Source of the DNA: Porifericola rhodea
Lineage (GTDB): Bacteria; Bacteroidota; Bacteroidia; Cytophagales; Cyclobacteriaceae
DNA length: 64,000 bases
Assembly (NCBI RefSeq): GCF_030506305.1
Contig: NZ_CP119421.1
Coordinates: 1,666,354 to 1,730,353, forward strand
Reading direction: 5' to 3'
Shown: one piece after another, positions 1-8,533 of the stretch
How positions within the stretch are numbered: position 1 is the first letter of the stretch
Layout: the number at the start of each line of letters is the position of its first letter
Program-made: the position numbers and the translations under genes
Notes under the pieces: generated by a model
The model's input: the letters and a program-made list of their open reading frames with translations, nothing else
Told to the model about the DNA's origin: nothing
The model's database searches: none

Positions 1-365
1 CTTATCTTCACGCCCTTATACCAGCCTTTTTCGCCTAAGAGGCGTTTAGTAGCAGGCTTTCCTAATTTTCGGCATAGCTCATAACCCAAACTACCTGCTC
101 CAAAAGAGCCTAAGGCACTTATAAGGCCACCCAGCAAGGGGCCATAAATAATACCTAAGGCACTCATAATTACTGTCGCAGGTAGGGGTAGTAACAGATC
201 CCCCATTAGTAGAAGAATAGCAGGTAGCCAAGCCCATTCTCCATAGCCTCGTAGCCATTCTACAGTAGCGATTTGGGTAAAAAAGTCATCTACATGATCT
301 CCCCAAATGGCAAAAGGGATAAGTACCAGTACAGCCAGACCAATAAAGATCAGCAATAAGCGCAT
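1..365 (-). CDS. VTT/DedA-like membrane protein (3' end outside window)
   Basis: The reading frame opens with ATG at 365 and stays open to the window edge, giving about 121 residues of a longer protein. It begins with a strongly hydrophobic segment (MRLLLIFIGLAVLVLIPFAI), followed by a short acidic linker and a second hydrophobic stretch. That stretch contains LLPLPATVIMSALGIIYGPLLGG-type residues and then a Gly-rich GSFGAGSLGYELCRKLG segment, the pattern of the SNARE-associated/VTT (DedA, TVP38) family. Such proteins are integral membrane proteins linked to lipid scrambling or membrane homeostasis. It starts 2 nt after the stop of the upstream dienoyl-CoA-reductase-like gene, so the two are probably translated from one mRNA. 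The C-terminal half cannot be seen. Family call moderately sure; specific role unknown. Confidence 0.72.
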   Translation of the reverse strand, partial: MRLLLIFIGLAVLVLIPFAIWGDHVDDFFTQIATVEWLRGYGEWAWLPAILLLMGDLLLPLPATVIMSALGIIYGPLLGGLISALGSFGAGSLGYELCRKLGKPATKRLLGEKGWYKGVKI

Positions 366-367
366 AT

Positions 368-1234
368 CTATTTCTTACTTCTCATCTTCTCCATCTGATC
401 CCACATATCCTGAGGCACTGCATCCAGATGATTAAATTCGCCAGCGCCCATTAACCACTCACCCCCATCTATGGTAATTACCTCTCCGTTTACATAAGAG
501 GCATAATCTGAAACCATATAAGCAGCCAGGTTCGCTAACTCCTGATGCTCTCCTACCCTTTTTAAAGGATTATGCTGGGCGGGGTCAAATTTTTTAGCCA
601 TATCGCCGGGTAGTAATCTGCTCCATGCTCCTTCTGTAGGAAATGGGCCCGGTGCTATAGCATTCATGCGAATATTATACTTCCCCCATTCTACTGCTAG
701 AGAACGAGTTAATGCCAGTACTCCGGCTTTTCCGCAGGCTGAGGGAGCTACATAGCCTGAGCCTGTCCATGCGTAGGTGGTTACTATGTTTAACATAGTG
801 CCTGATTGCTTTTTCTCTATCCAGTTTTTACCTACCGCTAATGTAAAATTGTAAGTGCCTTTAAGTACAATATCTACTACAATATCGAAAGCGCGGTGAG
901 ATAACCTTTCGGTAGGGCTGATGAAATTACCGGCAGCATTGTTGAGAAGAATATCAACCTGGCCAAATTTTTTTTCGCTTTGCAGGAGTACCTCTATAAT
1001 TTCATCGTATTTACGTACATCACAAGCTACGGGAAGCACCTCTCCTCCAGTGTCTTTCATAAGCTCATCTGCAGCAGCTTGTAATACATCCATTTTTCGG
1101 CTGGTAATTACCAGCTTGGCTCCCAGCTCTAAAAAATACTTACTCATGGATTTTCCCAGGCCAGTGCCTCCCCCGGTTACAATTATTGTTTTTCCTTTAA
1201 GCGCATCTGCTTTAAGCATACCTTCTATCTTCAT
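368..1234 (-). CDS. 2,4-dienoyl-CoA reductase-like short-chain dehydrogenase
   Basis: A 288-residue SDR enzyme. The NAD(P)-binding glycine motif TGGGTGLG is at residues 20-27 and NNAAGN at 98-103. The usual YxxxK catalytic pair is replaced by Ser165-x-x-x-Lys169, and a tyrosine sits at 154, exactly 15 residues before the lysine. This is the arrangement known from mitochondrial/peroxisomal 2,4-dienoyl-CoA reductase (Tyr199, Ser210 and Lys214 in human DECR1). GNFISPTERLS after the NNAAG motif is also typical of that subfamily. The likely reaction is NADPH-dependent reduction of 2,4-dienoyl-CoA during unsaturated fatty acid beta-oxidation, in the cytoplasm. It lies 38 nt downstream of a type III polyketide synthase, so a role on a polyketide-derived acyl chain is an alternative. 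The subfamily call is well supported; the physiological substrate is inferred. Confidence 0.85.
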   Translation of the reverse strand: MKIEGMLKADALKGKTIIVTGGGTGLGKSMSKYFLELGAKLVITSRKMDVLQAAADELMKDTGGEVLPVACDVRKYDEIIEVLLQSEKKFGQVDILLNNAAGNFISPTERLSHRAFDIVVDIVLKGTYNFTLAVGKNWIEKKQSGTMLNIVTTYAWTGSGYVAPSACGKAGVLALTRSLAVEWGKYNIRMNAIAPGPFPTEGAWSRLLPGDMAKKFDPAQHNPLKRVGEHQELANLAAYMVSDYASYVNGEVITIDGGEWLMGAGEFNHLDAVPQDMWDQMEKMRSKK

Positions 1235-1272
1235 AATTTGGGTAGTTAATGGACAGGTAATTTAAGAAAAAA

Positions 1273-2400
1273 TCAAAGGTAACAAACATTCAGCAGCATG
1301 CTCTCCAGCGTAAGTCCAGGTCCAAAGGCAAAACTTAAAACCTGCTTCTTATGGTCAAGGGGCCCCCTTTCAGCCATCAGAGCCTGAAGCACAAACAATA
1401 CAGTAGGAGAAGACATATTACCATAGCTCTTAAGCACCTCATATGCATAGCGGTTATCTTCGGTAGACAGGCCTAGTTGTTCTTCTATAACTTGTAGTAT
1501 TCTTTTTCCTCCGGGGTGTATCGCAAAGTAGTCCGCTACTGCGGCTTCTGTATCTTTTTCTTTAGTTTTTGCATACTCAGAAACAAGCTGCTCACTGAGC
1601 TGTCTTATGCCTTTTTTGATGATATCTGGTACATATGCCGAAAGCTTCATTTCAAAACCAAAGTCGCCAATGTGCCAGGCCATGTCTTGTTCACCTTCGG
1701 TAGCCAGAGCACAATAAAACTGCTCTAATGACAATTGTGCTTGGCCTCTTTCTGCTTCAGCACTTAAAAGCACGGCGGCAGAGCCATCCGCAAAAAGGGC
1801 ATTGGCTAATAAAGTATCCTCATCTTTATTCTTCTGGAAGTGTAGCGTACATAGCTCGGTACAAACCACTAATACCCTGGCCTCTTTTTGGGCTCTTACA
1901 ATATGATCGGCCACTTTGAGAGCATTAAAAGCAGCATAACAACCCATAAAGTTAATACAGCTTCGCTGTACATTAGATGGTAGTTTTAAAGCTTTAACCA
2001 GTTCTATATCTACTCCCGGAGCATACATACCCGTACAGCTGACCATTACTATATGCGTAATATCTTTAGTAGCGATATTTTTTTGCCTTTTAAAACAATC
2101 ATGTACTGCCGCAAGACTAAGAGGAAAAGCTTCCTTACGATAGAGCTCCATTCTTTGCGATATTGTGGGAAAAGGCTCTAAGTCATCATTATCAGGGAAA
2201 AAATCATAAGCCGCATCTTCGCCAAAGTCTGCTAATACTGAGTGTCTAAACTGTATGCCGGAAGCTCTATACAAAGCTCTTAGCCGGTGCTTAGCTTCAG
2301 AGCTCATCTGATGAGCTTTCGCCATAAAGTTGACGATTTCTGTCTGCTTTATTTTATGAGAGGGAACAGCTGTTCCTATTGCATTGATATACGTAGGCAT
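1273..2400 (-). CDS. Type III polyketide synthase (chalcone/stilbene synthase family)
   Basis: A 375-residue thiolase-fold enzyme of the usual family length. The Cys-His-Asn triad can be placed: Cys154 in FMGCYAAFNAL, His295 in FAIHPGGKRIL and Asn328 in SYGNMSSPTVLFVL. The C-terminal GPGLTLESMLL loop is the GFGPG-like signature of chalcone-synthase relatives. Members are homodimeric and condense acyl-CoA starters with malonyl-CoA to make pyrones, resorcinols or alkylresorcinol-type lipids. It is first in a minus-strand unit with a dienoyl-CoA reductase-like SDR and a VTT membrane protein, and is transcribed divergently from radA. The methyltransferase and oxidase that often accompany bacterial type III PKS genes are absent here. 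A UbiA-family gene occurs about 52 kb away. Family sure; product unknown. Confidence 0.88.
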   Translation of the reverse strand: MPTYINAIGTAVPSHKIKQTEIVNFMAKAHQMSSEAKHRLRALYRASGIQFRHSVLADFGEDAAYDFFPDNDDLEPFPTISQRMELYRKEAFPLSLAAVHDCFKRQKNIATKDITHIVMVSCTGMYAPGVDIELVKALKLPSNVQRSCINFMGCYAAFNALKVADHIVRAQKEARVLVVCTELCTLHFQKNKDEDTLLANALFADGSAAVLLSAEAERGQAQLSLEQFYCALATEGEQDMAWHIGDFGFEMKLSAYVPDIIKKGIRQLSEQLVSEYAKTKEKDTEAAVADYFAIHPGGKRILQVIEEQLGLSTEDNRYAYEVLKSYGNMSSPTVLFVLQALMAERGPLDHKKQVLSFAFGPGLTLESMLLNVCYL

Positions 2401-2531
2401 GCACTATAAACTAAAAAAAGCAAAGTTGTTCTTAACTTTTAGGGGAGGAAAATGCTAATAATATTTGTTAACTATGTGCAAGTTGTACTATAGCATGGTA
2501 CAACAGATTATACATTACAACCTTAGTAATT

Positions 2532-3926
2532 GTGGCCAAAACAAAAACATTATACGTCTGTCAGAACTGTGGCAACTCCTCTCCTAAGTGGCAGGGTAAG
2601 TGCGATGCCTGCGGCGAATGGAACACCTATGTAGAAGAGGTGATAAGTAAAAATAGCAGAGGCGGAGGAAACTGGCAAAGTTCCGCATCTACCAAAGGGA
2701 GTAGTAATAAGCCGCGCCTGCTCAACGAAATTGAGTACAAAAAAGAAAGTCGTACCAATACACAAGATGCAGAGCTTAATCGTGTTTTGGGCGGTGGTAT
2801 TATGCCGGGCTCCTTAGTACTTATCGGCGGGGAACCAGGAATTGGTAAATCTACACTTATGCTTCAGATTGCCTTGCAGCTAAAGGAGCAAACAATATTG
2901 TATATTTCTGGGGAAGAAAGTGAGCAGCAGATTAAAATGCGCGCAGAGCGCATGCTGAGTCAGCCTCAGCTAAACGGTAGTGTAGAACATTGCTATATTC
3001 TGGGAGAAACCTCTACTGCCCAGATTTTTCAGCAGGCCAGACTGGTTCAGCCTCAGTTAATGATTGTAGACTCCATTCAAACGCTACAGTCTGAGTATGT
3101 GGAGTCTGCGGCTGGTAGTGTGTCTCAGGTGCGTGAGTGTACTGCCGAACTTATGAAGTTTGCCAAAGAAAGCAATATTCCTGTATTTCTTATTGGGCAC
3201 ATTAACAAAGAAGGTAGTATTGCAGGCCCTAAAGTGCTGGAGCATATGGTGGATACTGTTTTGCAGTTTGAGGGTGACCGCCATATGGCGTATCGTATTC
3301 TGCGCACCATCAAAAACCGTTTTGGCTCCACCTCTGAGTTAGGCATTTACGAAATGACAGATATTGGCTTGCGCCAGGTGTCTAACCCTTCAGAAATATT
3401 AATTACTCAACGTGAAGGAGAACTTAGTGGCATCACTGTTGGAGCCAGTCTGGAAGGTAACCGCCCTTTGCTTATAGAAATACAGTCTTTGGTAAGCTCC
3501 GCTACCTATGGCACGCCGCAGCGTAGCTCTACCGGCTTTGATGCCAAACGCCTTAATATGTTACTGGCGGTATTAGAAAAAAGAGCAGGCTATCGGCTGG
3601 GTGTACAGGATGTATTTTTAAATATAGCTGGGGGCCTTAAAGTAGAAGACCCTGCTATTGACTTAGCCGTGTGTGCCTCCATTGTGTCTTCTTTTTTAGA
3701 CGTTCCTATCTCCAGCCGAGCCTGTTTTGCGGCAGAAGTTGGTCTCGGGGGCGAGATTCGTGCAGTTAACAGAATAGAGAACAGAATCAGCGAGGCAGAA
3801 AAGCTAGGTTTTGAAGAAATTTATGTCTCAAAGTTTAGCCTTAAGGGTGTAGATACCGCTAAATATAAAATTAAAATAAATGCCTATAGCAAGCTGGAAG
3901 ACATGATCAGACAACTGCTGGAATAA
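2532..3926 (+). CDS. radA: DNA repair protein RadA (Sms)
   Basis: A 464-residue protein of normal RadA length. The N-terminal C4 zinc finger is at Cys10, Cys13, Cys24 and Cys27. Walker A (GGEPGIGKST) is at 99-108 and Walker B (LMIVD) at 176-180. The RadA-specific KNRFG motif is at 261-265. A C-terminal Lon-protease-like domain (about 300-464) lacks a protease active site. RadA is a RecA-like ATPase that processes recombination intermediates and helps branch migration. The start is GTG at 2532; the zinc finger begins only nine residues later, so no later start is possible. It stands alone, divergent from the polyketide synthase gene. Confidence 0.96.
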   Translation: MAKTKTLYVCQNCGNSSPKWQGKCDACGEWNTYVEEVISKNSRGGGNWQSSASTKGSSNKPRLLNEIEYKKESRTNTQDAELNRVLGGGIMPGSLVLIGGEPGIGKSTLMLQIALQLKEQTILYISGEESEQQIKMRAERMLSQPQLNGSVEHCYILGETSTAQIFQQARLVQPQLMIVDSIQTLQSEYVESAAGSVSQVRECTAELMKFAKESNIPVFLIGHINKEGSIAGPKVLEHMVDTVLQFEGDRHMAYRILRTIKNRFGSTSELGIYEMTDIGLRQVSNPSEILITQREGELSGITVGASLEGNRPLLIEIQSLVSSATYGTPQRSSTGFDAKRLNMLLAVLEKRAGYRLGVQDVFLNIAGGLKVEDPAIDLAVCASIVSSFLDVPISSRACFAAEVGLGGEIRAVNRIENRISEAEKLGFEEIYVSKFSLKGVDTAKYKIKINAYSKLEDMIRQLLE

Positions 3927-4016
3927 CATTTTGTAAGCGCAAAATAAAATTTGGTTCGCGGGCATCTTTAGCCCCAAAATTGCGTTCGGGATTTTATTAA
4001 ATACGGATGCTAAAAA

Positions 4017-4619
4017 ATGGAAACATTTATTATTAACGCGCTTGGGATTAGCCCGCAGTTGTTCAATTACCTGATACTTCCCCTGCTCATTTTTATGGCC
4101 AGGGTAACAGACGTATCACTTTCTACCCTTAGGGTAATGTACATTATGAACGGTGCCAAGAAGTGGGCGCCGGTGCTAGGCTTTTTTGAGTCTTTAATCT
4201 GGTTGCTGGCAATAGGCCAGATCATCCAAAATATTAGTAACGCCTGGTCTTACCTTGCTTATGCTACGGGTTATGCGACCGGTACATATATAGGCATGCG
4301 CATTGAAGAGAAGATAGCGATGGGCCGTATGGTCGTAAGAATAATCAGTAAGTCAGATGTTAGCGACCTTATTAGCTGGCTGGTAGATGAAGGCTACCGC
4401 TATAATAGTGTAGAAGCTATGGATCAGGAAGGAAATGCCAATATTCTGTTTACGGTAGTGCCTCGTAGCAAAATAGACTCTTTTTTACAGGCAGTACGCT
4501 ATTACCAACCCGATGCTTACTACACTGTGGAAGGCGTAAAAAGGGTAAGTGATGATGATATGATTATGGAAGGACGCAAACCTGTACTAAGCAGGCGGCT
4601 TCCTTTGGTCAGAAAATAA
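4017..4619 (+). CDS. UPF0316 membrane protein (DUF5698 + DUF2179)
   Basis: A 200-residue protein. Three hydrophobic segments fill roughly residues 15-100, including a conserved-looking RVTDVSLSTLRVMYIMNG stretch and the Gly-rich YATGYATGTYIGMRIEEK. These are typical of the UPF0316/DUF5698 family. A soluble C-terminal half (about 110-185) resembles the DUF2179 ligand-binding fold, with VPRSKIDSFLQAVRYYQPDAYYTVE. The function of the family is not established. The gene is single, and its stop codon runs straight into an intrinsic terminator. Confidence 0.82.
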   Translation: METFIINALGISPQLFNYLILPLLIFMARVTDVSLSTLRVMYIMNGAKKWAPVLGFFESLIWLLAIGQIIQNISNAWSYLAYATGYATGTYIGMRIEEKIAMGRMVVRIISKSDVSDLISWLVDEGYRYNSVEAMDQEGNANILFTVVPRSKIDSFLQAVRYYQPDAYYTVEGVKRVSDDDMIMEGRKPVLSRRLPLVRK

Positions 4620-4620
4620 A

Positions 4621-4650
4621 AAAGCCGGGAATTAATCTCCGGCTTTTTTT
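4621..4650 (+). terminator. Intrinsic terminator after the UPF0316 gene
   Basis: An 8-bp perfect stem (AAAGCCGG at 4621-4628 with CCGGCTTT at 4639-4646) has a 10-nt loop and is followed by a T run to 4650. It begins immediately after the UPF0316 stop codon. Confidence 0.85.
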
Positions 4651-4679
4651 ATGTTCCGCAATACTTAAGGCTAAGGATA

Positions 4680-5393
4680 TTATTCTTTATAGGCAGTAAG
4701 CAAGCTATAAGAGGATACCTTACCTTTTTTATCATAAGTTTCGGTACGCACCACACCTACACCTTCTGCTATCCATTCGGCTCCCTGGTAAGAGCTTTTG
4801 CGGTTAATACCCATCATTTTCATATCCACATCTGTAATGTATGATACCTTGTAGCAGGTAAAGCTCCCTGCCGAAGTAGTAATATCTTCTTTACTGTCTA
4901 CCTTACGATCATTTATTTTAATATTCATTTCGCTTAGCGTAGCACTGCTTTCGCCCATTTTTACCTTAACAGTAGTGCTGGCATCGGATAGGCTTTGCCC
5001 TACATCCAGCGAAGAAGGCAATTCCATGAAGTCGCCTGTGGCCTCTACCTCCATATTTTCGTAAGCACTTAGTTGCTCCATAGAGTTGAGCATACGCTGC
5101 ATATCTATCTTGAGCATATCTCCATCGCAAATCATAACAAATTCACCTTCAGTAATTAGCTTGTCTTTTTTATCATAAATTTTACTGCTAAAAGTAGCTT
5201 CGTAGGTATCGCCTTTTTCGTTGATGGCACTAATAACATTAACGGTACGGCCTTGCGGACGATCTTTTTTGTCATAAGAGGTCATCTCAAATTCGCTACC
5301 TTCCTTCAGGCGGTAAAAATTATTGCCGCATTGGGCTTTTAAATCGGCCACTACAAGTAGCAAAAGCATAAGGGTGGGGAGTAGTTTTTTCAT
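4680..5393 (-). CDS. Secreted DUF3108/TapB-like protein
   Basis: About 237 residues from ATG at 5393; an upstream ATG at 5411 would add six residues. The chosen start gives a clean type I signal peptide (MKKLLPTLMLLLLVVADLKAQ, with cleavage after LKA). The mature part is rich in beta-strand pattern. It has paired cysteines near the N-terminus (Cys in AQCGNN, VMICDGD) and a late SAGSFTCYKVSY motif, followed by a region ending EGVGVVRTETYDKKGKV. That last pattern (an aliphatic 'GVGxVRxE' after a Cys-Tyr-Lys strand) resembles DUF3108/TapB-type periplasmic proteins, which fold like lipoprotein carriers. Function unknown. It lies 40 nt downstream of the PLP enzyme gene on the same strand and could be co-transcribed. 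Confidence 0.7.
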   Translation of the reverse strand: MKKLLPTLMLLLLVVADLKAQCGNNFYRLKEGSEFEMTSYDKKDRPQGRTVNVISAINEKGDTYEATFSSKIYDKKDKLITEGEFVMICDGDMLKIDMQRMLNSMEQLSAYENMEVEATGDFMELPSSLDVGQSLSDASTTVKVKMGESSATLSEMNIKINDRKVDSKEDITTSAGSFTCYKVSYITDVDMKMMGINRKSSYQGAEWIAEGVGVVRTETYDKKGKVSSYSLLTAYKE

Positions 5394-5433
5394 AGTTTTT
5401 ATATTAATCATAGTTTAGGCTTTGGTGTAAACA

Positions 5434-6366
5434 TCAGTCTATAGAAATATAAAGATTTTTTTTCTGATACCGCTGGTTAAAGCCTGCTATGCCCTGTAAA
5501 CCTCCGCTATGCACTATCAATATCCTATCTCCAGTACCAAAATAGCCATTTTTTAACATGTCATAGAGGCTATACACCATTTTGCCGGTATAGATAGGAT
5601 CTAGCTGAATATGATGTTCTTTTTTGAATGTATTAATAAAATTTACCAACTTACGATCAGCCTTAGCATAGCCCCCAAAGTGATAATCCTCTATAATTTG
5701 ATAGCTCTTATAAATTTTGCCACTGTAGCCTTGGGTGAGTAAATTAATGTTATCATACAAAAAGCTTCCTCCCTTAAGCGCAGAAAAGCCCAGTACTTTT
5801 GCCTGGCTTTGCGTCTTTTCAATAATTCCTGCTATAGTTCCTCCAGTACCTACACAACAACAGATATAGTCGTATTTTTCGGGCTGCTCTACAATTTCAG
5901 TACAGGCCTTAACTGCCAGTACATTGGACCCTCCTTCGGGTATAATATAGCTAGGACCAAACTCACTAGTCAGAGAGGCTAAAAAAGCCGCAGCCTCCTT
6001 GTTCTGATACGCTTCTCTATTTACATACTTCAGCTTCATACCCTGTGCTGTGGCAAACTCAAGTGTACTATTCAGAGGCAGATGCTCCTCTCCTCTTACC
6101 ACCCCTATCACCTGAAAACCATACTCTTTAGCCGCTGCGGCAGTAGCATAAAGGTGGTTAGAAAAGGCTCCCCCAAAAGTAAGTAGTTGCGAATATGACT
6201 GAGCCTTTGCCTCTAGCAAATTGTATTTGAGCTTGTACCATTTGTTTCCAGAAATATAAGGATGAACTTTGTCCAGCCTCAGTATATCTAAATGGATGCC
6301 CTTAGCAAAAGTTAGCTCTTGATTTATGCTGTTAACCTCCAGTATTGGCTTTTCAGTGAGTTGCAT
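5434..6366 (-). CDS. PLP-dependent ACC deaminase / D-cysteine desulfhydrase family enzyme
   Basis: A 310-residue fold-type II PLP enzyme. The Schiff-base lysine lies in SGNKWYKLKYN (about residues 39-49). The substrate/cofactor motif FGGAFSNHLYATAAAA follows at about 64-79. A phosphate-binding glycine cluster (CCVGTGGTIAG) is near residue 165, and the C-terminus carries an HSGGLQGIAGF motif. The set is characteristic of the ACC deaminase/D-cysteine desulfhydrase group. It probably breaks down D-cysteine or a related amino acid to pyruvate, ammonia and sulfide; true ACC deaminase activity cannot be told from the sequence alone. It is slightly shorter than classical ACC deaminases. It is divergent from the pseudouridine synthase gene. 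Confidence 0.85.
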   Translation of the reverse strand: MQLTEKPILEVNSINQELTFAKGIHLDILRLDKVHPYISGNKWYKLKYNLLEAKAQSYSQLLTFGGAFSNHLYATAAAAKEYGFQVIGVVRGEEHLPLNSTLEFATAQGMKLKYVNREAYQNKEAAAFLASLTSEFGPSYIIPEGGSNVLAVKACTEIVEQPEKYDYICCCVGTGGTIAGIIEKTQSQAKVLGFSALKGGSFLYDNINLLTQGYSGKIYKSYQIIEDYHFGGYAKADRKLVNFINTFKKEHHIQLDPIYTGKMVYSLYDMLKNGYFGTGDRILIVHSGGLQGIAGFNQRYQKKNLYISID

Positions 6367-6491
6367 ACCTGCTTTTTCTTCAGATTTTTGAATTGTACAG
6401 CAAATTTGTTTTAGAATACTTGTTTACGGTCAAACCTTTAACCAACGGGCTTGAAAAAGATTATGTAAATTGCAGCCTAAAGTTAAGCATT

Positions 6492-7529
6492 ATGAAATTT
6501 AACGAAATAGAAGGCGAGGATGAACAGGAACAGGAAGACTTGTTTGAGCACTATGCCATTACGGTAGATGCCAAACAGTCTTTGGTGCGAATAGATAAAT
6601 ATCTGATGGATCGCCTTCCTAATGTAAGCCGAAGCAAACTGCAGGATGCTATCAAGAGCGAGTATGTGCTGGTAAATAAGCAGCCTATTAAATCTAATTA
6701 TAAAGTGAGGCCCCTGGATGAAATCAGCATTTCTCTCCCGGAACCCCCACGCGACACAGAGGTAAAGCCCGAAAACATAGCACTTAATATTGTCTATGAA
6801 GACGAGCATGTATTGGTAGTTAATAAGGAGGCAGGTATGGTAGTTCATCCTGCTTACAACAACTGGTCAGGCACATTGGTAAACGCGCTGGCATATCATT
6901 TTCAGCAGTTACCTACAATGGAGGGTAATGACGGACGCCCCGGACTCGTACACCGGATAGACAAAGATACTTCTGGACTTCTGGTTATTGCTAAAACTGA
7001 AAAAGCTATGAGTGGCCTTGCCAAGCAGTTTTTTGACCATAGCATTGACCGCGTCTACTACGCTCTGGTCTGGGGAGAGCCTGCTGAGCAAAAAGCGACT
7101 ATTGATGTAAACCTGGGCAGAAGCCCCAAAGACCGCAGGGTAACCATGGCTTTCCCTGAGGGTGACATTGGCAGACATGCCATTACGCATTACGAGGTAT
7201 TGCAGACTTTACGCTATGTTTCCCTCATTCAGTGTAAGCTGGAAACAGGACGTACCCATCAGATTAGGGCACACATGCGCTATATTGGTCATCCTCTGTT
7301 TAATGATGCTACTTACGGAGGCAACCAGATACTAAAAGGCACCAAGTTTACCAAGTACAAAGCTTTTGTAGAAAACTGCTTTAAAATTATGCCTCGTCAG
7401 GCACTTCATGCTAAATCCTTAGGCTTTGTACATCCGATTAGTCAGGAAAAAATGTATTTTGAGTCTGAGCTCCCTCAGGACTTTACTGAAGTCTTACAAA
7501 AGTGGGAGCGCTATGTACAATACACCTAA
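6492..7529 (+). CDS. RluD-family 23S rRNA pseudouridine synthase
   Basis: 345 residues from ATG at 6492. A longer frame from 6393 would add 33 residues with no similarity to the family, overlapping the divergent promoter region. An acidic N-terminal tail is followed by an S4 RNA-binding domain (RIDKYLMDRLPNVSRSKLQ), a linker with LPEPP, and the catalytic domain. The catalytic aspartate lies in GLVHRIDKDTSGLL, and the C-terminal motif II is LETGRTHQIRAHM. The family converts uridines in helix 69 of 23S rRNA (1911/1915/1917 in E. coli for RluD). The exact target cannot be read from the sequence, since Bacteroidota have several paralogues. Confidence 0.9.
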   Translation: MKFNEIEGEDEQEQEDLFEHYAITVDAKQSLVRIDKYLMDRLPNVSRSKLQDAIKSEYVLVNKQPIKSNYKVRPLDEISISLPEPPRDTEVKPENIALNIVYEDEHVLVVNKEAGMVVHPAYNNWSGTLVNALAYHFQQLPTMEGNDGRPGLVHRIDKDTSGLLVIAKTEKAMSGLAKQFFDHSIDRVYYALVWGEPAEQKATIDVNLGRSPKDRRVTMAFPEGDIGRHAITHYEVLQTLRYVSLIQCKLETGRTHQIRAHMRYIGHPLFNDATYGGNQILKGTKFTKYKAFVENCFKIMPRQALHAKSLGFVHPISQEKMYFESELPQDFTEVLQKWERYVQYT

Positions 7530-7562
7530 TTGTAATTTTTTAAACTTAAACAGACTAGCGCT

Positions 7563-8435
7563 ATGAAGTATTCTCTGGAAAACGATCAGTGGACGGTACA
7601 GGTAAAAGCAGATGGAGCCGAACTTTGCAGTGTAGTAAACAAAGAAAGTGGACGAGAGTACATCTGGCAGGCCGACCCCTCCGTTTGGGCCAGGCATGCA
7701 CCAGTGCTTTTTCCTATTGTAGGCAGGCTTAGAGATGATCAGTTTCAATATAATGAGCAAACTTACCGTTTAACTCAGCACGGCTTCGCTCGCGACCGTG
7801 AATTCAGCCTGGTTGAGCAAGAACCCGGTAGCCTTAGTCTGGGCCTGACCGCAGACCATCAGAGCATGGAGCATTACCCTTTTAACTTTGTGTTCGATAT
7901 CCGTTACCAGTTAACTGACAATATGCTGACGGTTGATTATAACGTACAGAATAAAGATCAAAAGGATATGCCTTTTTCTTTAGGTGCACACCCGGCTTTT
8001 ACTATGCCTAAAATAGTAGACAAAAAGAGCCAAGAGTATCTATTAGAGTTTGATAAGCCAGAAACTCTGGAGCGATACCTGATAAAAGATGGTTTACAAA
8101 CTGGTAAAACTTATCCACTCATGTCTAATGAGAGTAAGCTTGCGCTACACCCAAAACTTTTTGAGGAAGACGCAATTATTTTTAAAGGGCATCAGTCATC
8201 TTCAGTAAGCCTTCTAGAGCAGTCTGGCGGACAAAAATTGGTAGAAATGTCGGTAAAAGGCTTTCCCTACCTAGGTATCTGGCAAAAATATGGTGCCGAC
8301 TTTATTTGTATTGAACCATGGTTTGGTGTAGCAGATCATCAGGATAGTAATGGTGATATTATGGCTAAAGAGGGTATACAATTGCTTGAGCCTGAAGGAC
8401 ATTTCTCTTGTAATTATTACATCAGATTCTATTGA
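7563..8435 (+). CDS. Aldose 1-epimerase family protein (LacX-like)
   Basis: A 290-residue galactose-mutarotase-like protein. Recognisable points are the N-terminal substrate region PVLFPIVGRLRDDQF and the LTQHGFARDREF segment bearing a conserved His. Further on are a second His in SLGAHPAFTMP and the C-terminal CIEPWFGVADHQDSNGD with the candidate catalytic Glu. This matches the YeaD/LacX-type branch of aldose epimerases, which interconvert alpha and beta anomers of hexoses or hexose phosphates. It starts 33 nt after the pseudouridine synthase gene, so read-through is possible. In this window it could serve the galactose operon at 49-53 kb, but no sequence link shows that. Confidence 0.85.
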   Translation: MKYSLENDQWTVQVKADGAELCSVVNKESGREYIWQADPSVWARHAPVLFPIVGRLRDDQFQYNEQTYRLTQHGFARDREFSLVEQEPGSLSLGLTADHQSMEHYPFNFVFDIRYQLTDNMLTVDYNVQNKDQKDMPFSLGAHPAFTMPKIVDKKSQEYLLEFDKPETLERYLIKDGLQTGKTYPLMSNESKLALHPKLFEEDAIIFKGHQSSSVSLLEQSGGQKLVEMSVKGFPYLGIWQKYGADFICIEPWFGVADHQDSNGDIMAKEGIQLLEPEGHFSCNYYIRFY

Positions 8436-8462
8436 TGTAAGATTATACTATATCTAGATTTG
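8432..8462 (+). promoter_or_regulatory. Candidate promoter for the serpin / beta-lactamase unit
   Basis: TTG at 8432-8434 lies 20 nt upstream of TAGATTTG (8455-8462), matching the Bacteroidota -33/-7 pattern TTG-N19-21-TAnnTTTG. It would start a transcript about 60-70 nt before the serpin ATG. Single weak match; unsupported by experiment. Confidence 0.35.
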
Positions 8463-8533
8463 CTATGAATCTAACTGAACATTTCATATATTTAATTGAT
8501 ATGCTGTGTGAGTAAAGATAAAGTTTAGCTTTA

